A stretch of 64,000 nucleotides of DNA, from contig CAADRB010000009.1 in assembly GCA_900708905.1 (NCBI GenBank), positions 1,744,844 through 1,808,843 of the forward strand. The letters are read 5' to 3'. The notes under the pieces are model-generated. The model saw only the letters and a list, made by a program, of their open reading frames with translations. It was not told the origin of the DNA and did no database searches. The stretch comes from Hymenolepis diminuta. Lineage: Eukaryota; Platyhelminthes; Cestoda; Cyclophyllidea; Hymenolepididae. A program made the position numbers and the translations under genes. This document shows positions 27,098-40,975 of the stretch, in pieces. Positions within the stretch are counted from its first letter, which is position 1; the number at the start of each line of letters is the position of its first letter.

Positions 27098-27249
27098 TGT
27101 TTTGAAAATAACGAATGTAGCGTCACTCTTAGCACAATAACTCACAAACTAATGAATAGGATATCATGAAATTTTAAGAGCTGTCTTTTGAAGGTTAGTA
27201 TTAACAGGAAAAAAGGTGACTGTAATAAAACTAGCCCCATCTATGTGTT

Positions 27250-27276
27250 AGGCCCGGGTCTTTTCAGCCCATGTGC
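27250..27276 (-). repeat. Right terminal inverted repeat of the mariner
   Basis: On the minus strand it begins GCACATGGGCTGAAAAGACC. It abuts TA at 27277-27278. High identity between the two ends indicates a fairly recent insertion compared with the relic at 21 kb. Confidence 0.9.
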
Positions 27277-27969
27277 TAATCAACACAAGTGTATTAACGA
27301 GACTCACTCTCAGTCGATATCGGCTTAGACAAATAAGAATAATTATCAAGTGTCTTTTATCGGTGGGGAAATAAAGAAATCACATTTTTATTCATAGAAG
27401 AAATATTGGGAGAGGGGGAAAATAATAATTATTTCTTCTAACAGATAGCTAGGGGAAAATGAGACACATCCTTCTAAATAATAGCCAAAATGCAATTGAA
27501 ATCATCTTCACAAAATAGTGGATACCTACGAATTTGCACGCACAAAGAGTTGGTAAAGGTAACTTTTTGTGAATGTTAAACAGGTAAATGGTAAAGCAGA
27601 AGGCAAAATTTGAATAATTAACCTCACAAAGAAATTTCTCCACTATATATAAAACTGCTACGAAGAGGAAAATAATATTTTCTCTAAAATAGTCGTTTTT
27701 GCAAAATTATTTAATGTCCAGATTACAGAGTTCTACTAAAATAAAAATTTTAGCTATCTCATATCTGTTATAGTGAAACTGAAAGCTACTGAAATAGTTT
27801 AAATTATTTTCCTTTTTCGACCACTGAAAGACCAAATAAATTAAATTGATCAGACCGGTCCTTCTTCTTTAAAAAACTGGTCAATAACCACTAAACATTG
27901 TAGAACAAAAACCGTGAATTTTGAAAAGTGGACTACCCAATTAGTACATTTCGTATAACATGAACCAAA

Positions 27970-28105
27970 ATGTCAAATGGAATGAGACTTTGACACTGCT
28001 CTCAGTCTCTTTTTGATCTCCTCTCCTTTATTATTTAATGGATTTTCAGTTGCCGGATATCAGTCGCTTCCGCAAGTAAAAAATGGAATTTCCTATGATA
28101 CTGTG
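27970..28105 (+). repeat. Dispersed repeat family A, copy 2
   Basis: CTGCTCTCAGTCTCTTTTTG followed by ATCTCCTCT and then GTCGCTTCC aligns with the copy at 50.05-50.19 kb. Matching flanks upstream (GAGACT) suggest a 5' edge near 27970. Confidence 0.55.
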
Positions 28106-29347
28106 AATAATAATAAAATAAAAGTTTTTCACCTTTTAATTCCCACATATTTTAGTAGGCTTTATTTAAACGAAATTATTTAAATGATGTCAATAAAGTG
28201 CGTATAAACTAAACAGCGAATGGAACGAGTGTGTACGTTGTTCTAAAATTGTGGGTTTGGTCGGTTTGCATTTTTAACTCAGCAATTGCTTAAAAATCCC
28301 AGTGCCGTTTATTTACTAGAAGAGGGGATCATGTCACGAACTTAAACCACAACTGAAAGGCATGTATAAAAGAAAATTATTGTGTGAGCATGCACTGTTG
28401 GATATCTCACCACACTCGCAATGAAACTATGCCAACTGGTAGAATCCTTTGCTCAGTAGATGGGTACAACAAATATTACGTGAATAGAGGATGGCTATGA
28501 AATCAAAGCATGTTACCCTGATTTTCTTGATGAAGAGCAAGATGATGAAAAGAATGTAAAAGTCTGATCGAATTTCAAATTTCTGGTACTCAGATGAAGT
28601 GGAGCCTTCCTGATTTCCTGACACCCACTTCTACTACCCAAATGCTCTTTCTTAAAATTGAACATACTTCCTCTTTTTGAATTGTCCTTTATTATTTGTT
28701 TGGATGCTTTTCATGATGGAAGATTGCAAAATTTTCCTCCTTGCATGAGGAGGCTAGATTTTGTGAAAGCCTAGATTTTTATACTATATTACGATTCCAA
28801 TGCAATCAATACAGATACTTTGCCGAATGCTCTAATTAACTCAGGAATCTTTTAACCAGTCAGGTTTGAATTTTATGGATAGCTTCATTAAATGTAGCTC
28901 AAATGCATACAAATTCTCGGTGCAGTACTGTATTGATAATGTACTTGCCTCCATATATATAAATAAAACTATAGAAAATAGAAAAGACTTAATGTTTTTA
29001 TTTTTCGATGATTTAATACATATTAATGACTATGGCATCATAATATCGGAGCCGGACGTATTAAAAATCATAAAAACCGTTACATTTACAGAAAGAAAGC
29101 TACCCAAATCTGTTTACATTTCTCATGTGCAGATCTGTAAAGGACCGTTAAAATCTGAATCAAAGCAAAAAAACGCAAAAGTATTTGAAAATGCTTAAAA
29201 AATATGTACAAATTTGGCATTTTTGAGTTCGCTAGGCCTCCTATATTTGCTAGTGCATGCTCATGGTTCCTTAAGAGCAGAAGGTTTTCATTGATTTAAA
29301 CAGATGACTGTCAAAAATTAAGTCCATAAATCGTAATAAGTTCGTCA

Positions 29348-29363
29348 ATATATATATATATAT
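29348..29363. repeat. TA microsatellite
   Basis: About eight TA units in non-coding DNA. Confidence 0.9.
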
Positions 29364-32300
29364 TTTACTGATTCCTGCAATCACTAATAGTAACCGTGGT
29401 CTTAAGCAATACAACTTTTACTTTATAACTGAGAGAAAATCTTCTATCTTACCATACCAAACAAGGAACCTTTTCCCTGTGAAGTCGACTTTGGCTGACA
29501 ATTCATTGGCTGAAATATTAACACAAGTGACTTTCCACTTTGTTTTAACACTTCGAAGCAGCGTTTGACATTTTTGTTTCCAGTGGGACACTTTTCAAGT
29601 TAATTTCTTGCTGAATTCTCCAGAAGTGAATCTGAAGTATCTAATTATTAAAATGTGCAAAAGTGTTACCTTGTTACAGAATCTGAAGTATTAGCAGTTG
29701 TATTGCTAAAAATATTTAAAGAATAAAATTAGTATTGACATCAATTTTATCAATAAAATAAATATGCTATAGTTTAGCCCAAATCTTTCGTCTCGTCCGT
29801 AGGGAATGATATATTATTGTTATATGCGAATTACATTAATCTACTGGCCTTAAAATATTTTACTTTCCATAAATGAAATCAATTCTGTTTCATTTTAAGT
29901 AAATTATGCTAAGTTTGTGAAAAATGCTCAATTTACTTTCTGTTTCAACATTAGATTAATAAATAATTTAATATATATTAACTTGATTAATTATATCGGC
30001 TCCAATTTTTCCATGATCCCCAAATGTACTCTATTTATAACCATAATAGGTCTCCCAATCCGGTGTATTTTATCTACATTAAATAGCATTTTTCTTTCGT
30101 TTATATAATCCCACAGTACTCTTGTAGCCACTATTTTTGAATAATCATAGTAAGATATTTTAAGAAAGTAATCTATATCAAAATAAGTTTCTGCTCACCA
30201 TCTGATAATATTTTGGTTATTAGAATGTATCTGATTTGGTTTATAAATCGTCTATTTTAACCAGCTGGTAGATAAATTCAGTACACATATATTCACTCAG
30301 AAATTTGGACATCGAAACGTTAGAACTTGGAGTAGTAAATGCTACATCACTCAGTCTGAACCAAGAATCGATGACAAAGAACTAATGATCGGAGAATTTC
30401 TGGCCTTAGGGCAAACACGGTATTGATAAACTGATATGAAGCGAGAGGTGGTTGGATTATAGTTAGTAGTTTCACTCACCTTGCTTTATCAGTAGTGGAG
30501 AAGAACAGACTGACCAGGTTAGAAAGAATTCAGTGGAAGTAGGTCGTAAAAATAGAGAAATTTGGCTGATCAGATCTGAGTAAGAGTCATTACTTAAAAA
30601 GATAATGATAATGCCACAAAAAATGTAGAAAAAGTAGTCCTTGTATAGGTCGGAATCAACAATTGTAAAATGATTAGTTAGATTTCTAGGCTCCGAGTTA
30701 TTCCGCAAACAACAACCTTCAAACTGTCGACAATGTACATAATAGTAACAGGATAGAAAGAAGGTGGGTGCAACTAGCAGATTTATTGTTTGAAAATCGT
30801 CGAAGAGAAGGGGTAGGCCAAAGAGAGATAATGTCGCCTGAATTACTGGTAGATGCAGAGGTCACTGAAGATGATCGGGTATATTACGAAGGCGAATGGC
30901 AATGGATTTGAATGTATGTATGTGCAGTTTAAACAGAGATGGGGAGAGAAGGGACACAAACATAACGACTCATTGCAGCTGTTAATGGCTCAACAAATAT
31001 TTCCCCCAAGTGGTTCTTCAAGTTGAAGTGTTAGCATCTGCGTCATTCCAATGAATTGATTGTAGAAACTCAGCGGGTTGTAATATAGATATTCTAAGCT
31101 GAATAAAATTTTTATGACGGTTTGGTGATACACAAAATTTATCGAATTTGTATGCCGCTAACTAACCCTGAAATTTGTAGATCAGTTCATGAAAACAAAA
31201 CTTTGGGTGATGTAGAAATTGAAAATGAATTATGTTCCTTATAAAAAATTGATGTCACAATATTTCCAGAATTGAAATGATATCTTACTATTATCCCGCT
31301 TTCAGATTTCGTCAAAAAAGCATGTATGGGATTTAACACACACATGGTCATAAAGAAGGTCTTTCTTTTATGAACTAAATACAAAACATATTTTACGTAT
31401 ACGAGCTGTGAAGCAGAGTTATAGAAGAAATTGTACTAGAAAAGTAAAGTGAGATACTGTCTATTGTAATTATAATAATTAAAATATGATTATATCTCTA
31501 TGTGCTAACGATCGATGACATAGTGGCCTACTGAATGTCGGCAGATATTAACGAGGTGAATAATGAAATATTACCGGCATAGTGTCTATATTTTCTACTT
31601 GCTTAATCCAAGTAGGGTGATTTGATTCAAGGCAATGTCGAACAAAGCTGTGGAAAATTATTTAACATTAATCCTACGGAATTAAAATTGATAGTTAAAC
31701 TAGTATTTATTATGGTTTCAATAGCCTCCCAAATAGCCACAAATTCCCAAATTCAATAATAATGATAATGGCACGGGATGAAGTAAATCTCACAATTTAC
31801 TCAAAATTCCACCAAGCAACAACACAATTTTGTTGCATTTTATCGAATATGGAGAATTTGTAAATAACTGATTATAAAATTAACAGTCATGTGAACTTGT
31901 TAGCTTAGTTTATTTTGTGTAAAAATATTTCATTTTATCCAACAGTATTATTTATAAAATAATCTTTTAATGTATTGCATTTATTAAGCGACGTTTTGAT
32001 TTGCTTAATTGTATAATGTTTATCTTAACGTATTTGATACACCCTGTTTTGCACCGTTAATACGCGGGAGATTTGGAATGATCGCAAGTAACTACAGGCG
32101 TCGCACGTTTTATTTATTTTAACGAAATGGAAACTCGATAGCAAATGGATAAAAACCTCTAAATTAAAAATCAGAAAGTGAGAAGTTTTCCATAAAGTAG
32201 AATTTAAGTAAAAAGGCAAAGCTCAGGTTAGCATCTGTAAAATTTGTTAGAATCATAAAGAAATGAGAACGATGACTCAGATCGTCTGTCTTAAATAGCA

Positions 32301-34434
32301 ATGTGAGAACTGATTAGTTATCTTGACCGCGGTAACCCTTTGACCTCTTCAAAGGATAACTTTTGTCATGAGGTATCGATATCATCCCGTTTCCTACCTT
32401 CTTTTCTTTACTTTGGTAGAGCTAATTGGGAATTTGGAGAGTTTGAAGGTTATTTGCCTTTTGATATTTTTAACACAGTGGCTGGCTTCAGTGGATGCAA
32501 TGGACTAGGGACATTAATGGCAATTCTAGTTGGCTTTTTAGAAAAACTAATTTCCTACTATACCCAAATAAATATGATGGAATATAGCTCATTTATATCG
32601 GCAGAAGATCAATAAATATATATGACTTGGAGCATTCCTCAAATGAGAACAACCTCAAGGTCATCGTTTGGTAGCATCTTGTGAGATAAAGCTGACCTAC
32701 AATCTGGCAAAATTATCTACCCTAATGGTCAAAATATCCACGCACGCGTTTTTAAAATGTTTGCTACCAAAGTGATATCTTTTCAATGAAGTAATGCTGC
32801 TTTATATATCCAAAACAAATTATTTTACTTGTACTTCAGGCACAAATGGATCTGCCTTTACCATATCAAGAATGCAAGCAACAGCAAAATGTATATTCAC
32901 TCCTATCGATGATAAAATGATTATATCTTTAGGACCAAAAGAATTGCAAATTATTAAAGTACCTGTGCGAATTTTCGAACTTGCTAGTATCCGACTGCCA
33001 GACGACTTTGCCGGAATCTTCTGAGAGCATGCTGTTTATCATGTCAAGTTTAAGTGGCGCTGAATTCGATGTTAGGATGTACACGTTTTCCGTTGGGGAA
33101 AAGGAGAGTCAGAAAAGGTGTCGGTTTCATTTATAATTTATACGATTTTTATGATAAAACGTTTTGATAATCCTCTCTGCTAAATTAGGTAATCTGATAA
33201 ATAATTCACAGATCCCATAAGAAGATCTTGTTAGAGGAAGAATGCAGGATTATACAGTTGTATCTTTAATTTAACTCAAAAAAGCATTTTGACAGACTTT
33301 TTCAATATTTCTATTAGGCAAAAAGATATCATCATGGGACTTCTGTTCTGAGAAACCGTATCTTTATTTGATAGACTTATTTAGGCCGGATGGTCATTCT
33401 ACTCGTTGGGTGAGTTCATAGAGGCATCATAACCGAGACACCTGATCGAGTTGTTGCAGTAACAAGGTGTAAAATTAATAAACGTTAGTTCCAAAAAGTA
33501 GAACGAGCAGATACATGACAAGCCTGTGTTTGAGCATGTGCGGGGGCAAATACAAAACAGTTTGTATGAATTACTTGGGTTATGAGTGCGGATGTACTCT
33601 TAAATAAAACGCGACAGTTACAGAAAAAAGGACAATAGATAAACTCGTCTAGACATGACAGATAAGAGTTTGAGTCATAGACATATAAAGAAGAAAAATC
33701 AACGTATTTTCATAAAGAATGCGACCAAAGAGTAATTTTAGAAAGAGTAAGGTCATCCTTCAAAGTAAAGAACTTTAGCCGATACGCCACTGGCGAATAC
33801 TCTTTACACGTACCAGGGGCGTAGAATATGAAATAGGAATGTCATAGGAATAAGATAAGCCAAATCAAATTTCGTTGTTCACTTTTGGATTTGCGCGTCT
33901 TCAAACGAGCAACCCTAAAAATGGATCCATTTTTCAGCAAATTCATCAAGGATATGACGTGGACAAAAGAATGCATAGTTTATTATCTCGAGGATTAGGA
34001 AGTGCTTGATTTATTTTTCAATATTTTGCCGTTGGCTAATTTTGTTAACCTAAAGAAGCATCGACATTTTAAAGAAATTCTGAGATACTCTGTGTCATTT
34101 CTTCGCAGTACCTGCGTTGATCTATTGTAATTAATTCTTCCGAACGTTACCAAAACTCTTAGTTACATTGTACTGGGAGTAAATTTAAGTGCATTATAAG
34201 TGGATAAACGTCGCAACTTAATTTCTCTTTCTTGCATTTATTTGATTTCGGCTGTTCTAACAATTTTTCCGATAAATTAATAAAATATATGTATAAAATG
34301 AAAATAGATTATCAAAAGAATTAAAACGATATATATCTCAATTAAAGCATCTCATAGCAGCATATCATCTTTTTTCCTATTGGTGAATCGATGGAAACTA
34401 TGAAACCTTAATCCAAGAATTTCATCAAGATGGA

Positions 34435-34444
34435 GGGGGGGGGG
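34435..34444. repeat. Ten-base G run
   Basis: Ten consecutive G residues, conspicuous in DNA this AT-rich. Length may be unreliable in the assembly. Confidence 0.9.
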
Positions 34445-37400
34445 CAAATTACAGGTTCAAAAGAGTTCGATATCCGGAACTGAAAATTCCTAGATTCTTC
34501 TGTCAGTGTGTTTACTTTTCGCAGTCACTCGTTCTCCATGAGCAAGTGTTTCAGCTGGAACTGCGTCGACATGGTCATCATAAAATCAAATTAAAGTCGA
34601 AAGTGAATTTATAAATTTTTAAGATGGTATAGAAACTTTCCCGCTCCCAGTCAAAAATCAAATCAGTTATTACGAATGGACAAATCCTTCTTAAGGCCTT
34701 TTTTACGTTTATTGCAGAACTAATTTTTATGTAAGAAGGGGGAAGAATTTATTTTGAAAAATTAGCATTACAATAAAGTGAAAGAAGAAGGGGAAAAAAT
34801 TAATTTGATGATTAAAGTGATATTTTTAACTGAATGATGATTTCTGTTATTTGAAACAATTAATTTCGTATAATTGTCACGTTGAATGTCAAAAAATAGA
34901 AATTATATTCTTTTCTTACCCAGTAAATTTGTCTGATATTGATAGGACTGTATCGCCATTCGCTTTCAACTTCTTTTTCTTAAACAAATGCTCTACACCA
35001 ATTGTGATTGTTCATTTCACATTGGTTGTCATTTGTATCGTCGGATACCTGTCTCAGTGCTCAAAGTACCGACATTTTGGAATATTCAATAGACAACACA
35101 ATGATTCAAATCCTTAATCCATCATTTCGATAGCCTAATAAATAAATACGGTCGATTCGGTTTCTTATGAATATTATAAATAGGTGGAAATTCAAAGGAA
35201 TTTAAGAAAACATACTGCAGAGCACCACAGAAAATCGCCTCCATCAAGATAACTAATAATCATTGCCTTAGCGATTCGAGGCAAGTGATTCAAATCATAA
35301 ATAAACCGACGGTATTGACCCATGATTCATTACCATGGCTTCCTTCGGCTGCCTCCATTTCTACGTTCTCATCTGTCATTCCATGCATTTTTGGATAGAT
35401 TATAAATTAATTGGCCTTAATGTATGGCTTAATCATAACTGACTTCATTTAACAGATAAAATATAGTTTTTGTTAGATTTGAGTCAGTTTAAATGTGAAT
35501 AATAATGACGACTGATGATAAGGCAAATGTATCCACTTCTTGTTCTGTACATTATAAAACGACACTCATTTTTTTATTTAATTTTTATATACGCATTCCA
35601 AGCATACATTTTTCAAGAAGATCATATTGGAGAAGATGAGGTATTGCTACTAATTACCATAATATCAACGATATTTAGCGGAAAATTACAATACCTAAGA
35701 TTGTTGAATTCCCATTTAAGACCCACCAAATTTTTAGCCCAAAGCAATTTAGTTTAAAAGTCGGAAGAATCACTGGGTAGGCGAATTCCTGAAAAATACA
35801 AGGAGGATCGTGTTTCTGTGCTCCTCTTTCACATAATTTTAACAGTGTTCAGCATTTAAGATGAAGTAAAAAGTGGATAATTTCGAAAGATCACTGCACA
35901 TATGACAAATGGCACTGTAACTTCTTGCTCGATCTGGATTACCCGGTACGTACCAAAGCTAAAGTTCGGGGGGAATTTAGATGATCGAGATTAAAATCCC
36001 TCATTTGCCAAAACATGAACAGGACAATAGTTTAATGATAAATAAGGCACGTTAACGTATAATATTTTGAATTCAGCCTTGATAGGCACTATTTTATGTA
36101 AAAATTAAAATAATTTTGATCGTCTTAAAATGCGATCTCACTTTAAACATTAAGATACTTTAGTGATTTATTATCAGTTTTAAAATCTTAATAAATAAGT
36201 AAACTGCTTATAGGACAGTTTTTAATCAGATATTCTTTCAAATTATTCTGGAAGAGATTAAAGGATAGCCCTCTATGCATTTCCAAAATTACTCTTAATT
36301 GGCTTTCTCTATGGCAATGCTTCGGTTTTTTGTCCAGTAAGCCGCAGTGACATCTTCATGTCTCCCATCTGTCATGTTTAAACGCGTCTATTGATGTCCC
36401 CTTTCTTTAACCGTCCCGTTTCACTTGAAGTATATTTGCCCTCATACTTCATGCGCTCCCTCGTCTAGGTGACTCAATATAAACTGCCTCTGTATTTCCA
36501 CTCTCACACACTCAGACACACGCTTGTCATATACCTACTCCTACGCTGCCTTCTCATCGCCCTTGTTCCTTACCTCTCCACTTAAATCTTCATCGTGGAT
36601 TCATCATTACATTTTGGCCTAGTCAGCTCTTGGTATTCTGGTCTGTGACTGTTATTGCTGTTATTATTTGTTGGGTGCCAATCATTAGTTGTTAACTTGG
36701 ACGATCTCAAGTTAAATCCAAAAGAATCGGGCAAGGAAGATGTTTCGACTCTAGGATATCATATATATACCGATGACCTGTGCATGACGATCATTAGGTT
36801 TACCGTTGTAAAAAATTCGTTAGGGTTTTATCGAGTTCTTGCTGTGTATGATTCGTAGATGATCATGAATGAAATTGTATGGATGTATGTTAGATACATA
36901 AATGTATATGAAACTTACCTGTTGTAAGGAGCAGGATTCAAAAAATAAACGACTTCACATATTTATGTTCGCAGATTAAAGCAGATAGATCAACCACAGA
37001 AGCTGTTACCAGCAACATCTCCAGAGGCAAAAAATACTCATAACCCAGACCATTTCAAAATGCCAACATTGTCAGTCAAAGTAAGAACAAAGCTTGTCGA
37101 TATACAAAGAGAGCCAATACTTTATTAAGGCTATTCTACAATAGTGCTAAGAGTGTCCGATAACCACGTACAGCTTTCCTAAATATTGCGAGAAGGTCGT
37201 TTTTAGGTTTATGATCTCGCAGATGAATGAAATGTGAAGAAACATATCTGCAGCTTCTCTGGGAAATCGCACTTGGACACTTGCAGGAAGTCTTTGTAAT
37301 TCTCTTTCCCTAAACTATCTTTGTGTCATCAGAGTACTAGTTGAACTGAAAGTTTACAAAAAGTCGTGCATATGACGATTAAATTAAGATGCCATGAAAG

Positions 37401-40400
37401 TCATCAGTTTCAACAGGTCGTGTTGGTTAAACCGCCCAACCATAAGTCGATTCATGTCTCTATTAATGCGAATCTCTGCCTTAAAGGAATTCAAGCAAAG
37501 ACGTCGCAGAGTGAAGTAGCTAACTTTTTACGAGTGTTGGTGTAAAGAAAAGCAATGCTCCTGAACCGTCGAAAGATCACTGCTCCTCACGAGCAATAAT
37601 CTAGTCACTGACGGTAGCATTTCACCTAAATTTCATTATTCTTTATGTGTATATAATACCAGAATATTAATGTACACTATGGACTTTCTTAAGATGAATA
37701 AGATTGTTCCTTCACTCGTGTTCAATTTTCCATCAATTGCATCCACGGACACTAGTCCTTATGTTTAAAATATCTACATTTCGAAATGTTGTTTGGAAGA
37801 TATTAGATGATTTCAAGTTTGAGATGCCTACCGGGATCAAAAAATTATTTCTTCATTTATTATTCATTCTCAAAACAAAACGGAAAAATATTGTATTACT
37901 TGTCTATGAAAGCACCAATGGACTGCTTTTGCCAAGAAATTTAATAACATTTTGCTTCCCAATTTGAGAGCTTCCACTGAGGGCTTTTATTCTTTCGAAA
38001 TGTAAGAAAACAACGTTAATTCCCTCAGATTCATTTCTTTTGTCTAAACGTTGATCTTTGTCTGTTTCTTGCTCATTGAACTGCCTCTTTCCCTCTAGCG
38101 TTTTGTATAATTAAGCTTGAAATAATTTATGAACAAGGTGTATGAAATGAATTGAACATTTAAGTTATTGAAAATATTTTGAATATCTGAAGTGAAAGCG
38201 GTCTTTATCTGAAATTGTATAGTACCCTCCATGTAATTCATACTGATCTCTTAAACTGTTGTAATAACGTTTCATGCTTAATAAATTAGTAAAGTACGCC
38301 ACGTTCAAGTTGTTTGAAATTTCATCAGAAAGACTTTCGTTCACATCACGCTTGATGGTAGGAGAAACAAATGAAACCCAGCTTTCTGTTTTAATCATAT
38401 TTGTAAGGATTTAATCCTCATTAAATACTCTTAATTTCTATGTGTTGCTCTCGACCGAAAAATTGCTTACACCATAAGTAAACTATATTCTGATGTCTTT
38501 TGTGTTCAGGTATCACAATCCTTAGTTAGTCGACACAATTTTACTTTGCTTTGGCACAATTTCCGTTGGACCCCCCTCCCTCCTTTATTTTTGAGTCACT
38601 TTACGGATCCAGACAAAATATCTGTGAATGGTATAAAGCTTCTCGGCTTTTGCAATTAAGATATTCCAACTCATTAGATATAAGGACACTGCGTTGAACC
38701 GAATAAAAACTTATTACATTCCTATAATAATAGCATAATTGTGTCCCTTTAGTAACACTTTAAAAAGACGGTCAGCTTCCCATCACAATTACTAAAAAGG
38801 CTGAAAGTAAACCCTCTTATTAAGTGCGAAATTTGAAAGTCAAAGATTAAACTTAAGTTTAAGTTAAAGAGTTTTATTTTAAATGCGTAGAAATATGACA
38901 TCTACTTTGACATCTAGAAAATGTAAAACAGTTAATTGACAAATTTTTCCAAATCTGATCACTGAGTAATTATTATTAGCCATAGAATGCCTGAGCACAA
39001 ATTTGTGGTAAAATAATATTTGAGTTCATAAATCAGTAGGGAATAAAGTTGGACACTTGACTGCTTATAATACACGAACGATAGCTTGTAAATTGCTGAA
39101 CGAGAAATTCGTCCCGATGTAAATAGAAAGGAATTACTGGGATAGTTATCTAGGGAAATATTTTATTGAAACAAGTAAAAAGCTTTTACGGTAGTAGCAA
39201 ATATCAGTCCCATTACACTTCTAAAGTGCTACCTTGACTGGTCGGAGCATTGGCTCGTATTACAGAAGTACCAGTAAAGCACTATATTTGCTCGATGACT
39301 TATCCAAAGTGTTGCTTACTAGAAAAGTCTACTTACTTTGATCCTTATAGACCTGATGAAGACATTAATTATGCTTCGTGAACGAGCAAGATTACGCGGT
39401 TTAGCCCAAATAAAAGGCATCTGAAACATTGTACCAAGGCTCAAAACCTTACTCTTTACAACGGTAAGTGAACTCTACGGGCTCAAGCAGTATTTTTATG
39501 CCGTTAGAAACCCAATAATGCCCCTTAATTAAGCATTTAAATTTATTTCGAACGACATATGTTCTATAACTTAGGCAATTTAAATTTCAAAGTAAACGAA
39601 TTCAATTAAGAGTGGGCTCGAGTAAAGTGAATATACTAACTATTTGTGCACGATGGCCACTAGGTTTAGTTCAAAAGTTCACGTAAACTAGGATAGCTCG
39701 CAAAAAACACGTAGTAGCTGAAAAATACGAGATTGACGACGTGATGAAGGCTGCTCAGATTCAGGACCTAAAGTTTTAGCATTCGAGTTTCTTAAATGAA
39801 GTAATCAATATTTCTCCCAAAGTCAGACACAAATCACTATTTAGGCACTCTCATTTCCCCATGTTTGAGCTCGGCACTTGCTTCACCAATCGAATGGTTG
39901 ACGTAGATAATTATCCTGAGAGATTAAAAGTCTTTAATTTTAAAAAGATCTCCGCTTTATTTTGTTTTCTATAGAAACATCCAATTTTTCAGAAAGGCGT
40001 ATGCTGAAATTTAACTGAAATTCATATCTGATAGTATTAAGGACTTTTGATATATCTCTTGCCCCTCGATTCCCGCCCTTATAACTAGTGAACGAAACTT
40101 TATTTGCATTATTATATCGCTGTATTAGTTTTCTGGTGTTTTTAACAGTTGCTTCGGTTCTTTTACTGCTTTGTGTTGCGAATTAAACAGGTTAATAATA
40201 ATTCTTTTCTGGAAAGCCCTTTCTATTACTGCTACTTTTGGGGTCGAAAGTTGAAATTAGCATTAACTTTATCTCTTTGCCAGTTAAATAATGTAAATGC
40301 AAATTTCAGACACTCTTATCAAAAAAGAAATTCGAAAATGTCTATCATACCTGGTAGCAGAAGTTGGAAAATCTTATTCCATTCTCAGATGTCGAGCATG

Positions 40401-40867
40401 ATTCCCTACCAATTAGAGATAATTATCCACAAAAGATGGATTAGATGACGACCTGGTTCAAGCCTGTAATAAATGTCTACCGTAATAAAAACTTCCAGTT
40501 TTGCATACCTGGGATCTAATAACAGATTTTTTACTACAGTCCTTGCAGTTCTGTCGGTATGAGGTGGCACATATTGATTAAAAAATGAGTTAGCGGAAGT
40601 AAATGTAATTTACACTTGTTTAAAGCCGAAAGATGGTTTTTCCGTTGTTCATTTGTTAACAGGTTCGGTGAATAAATTCATTTTTATGCTTATCAACCCG
40701 GTAGGAAAATAATCGAATCGAACCGTAGATCATGATTAAACAACAATTCAATATCCAATCGAAATATAAGTAGAGAATTTGTTCAGTATACAGGGAATGA
40801 ATAGTTAAATTTAAGTTTTGTACAACTCCAATTCAAAAATCCAGTGAAATAATATTAATACCTAAAT

Positions 40868-40975
40868 TTACTCTCAATACCTTTTAGATTGCCTCTCCTT
40901 TGTTTTTGACGGATTAAAAGTTAATCGATTTCGGTTCCGTTCCTACGTGACATATTGCCAAATATTTCTATCCTG
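40868..40975 (+). repeat. Dispersed repeat family A, probable copy 3
   Basis: ACTCTCAATACCTTTTAGAT, then GCCTCTCCTTTG and GGTTCCGTT, follow the order seen in the 28.0-kb copy, but with more changes. This is the weakest member of the family. Confidence 0.3.

Larger units (their letters stand above)
26052..27276 (-). mobile_element. Irritans-type mariner transposon with both TIRs and TA target duplication, contains assembly gap
   Basis: The element is bounded by 27-base inverted repeats that match at 25 of 27 positions. Both contain CACATGGGCTGAAAAG followed by CCCGGGCCT. It is flanked by TA at 26050-26051 and TA at 27277-27278, the target duplication used by the Tc1/mariner superfamily. The repeat resembles the Himar1 end (GGCTGATAAGTCCCC), which places it in the irritans subfamily, in agreement with the transposase remnants inside. 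The total span of 1225 bases includes 476 N. Comparison with a full-length 348-residue transposase suggests that the true missing part is nearer 540 bases, so the gap size is probably only an estimate. Confidence 0.93.

Noticed and set aside
31500..31560. Another tRNA-like A box (GATGACATAGTGGCC)
   Set aside because: No B box downstream and too little similarity to the 20155 segment.
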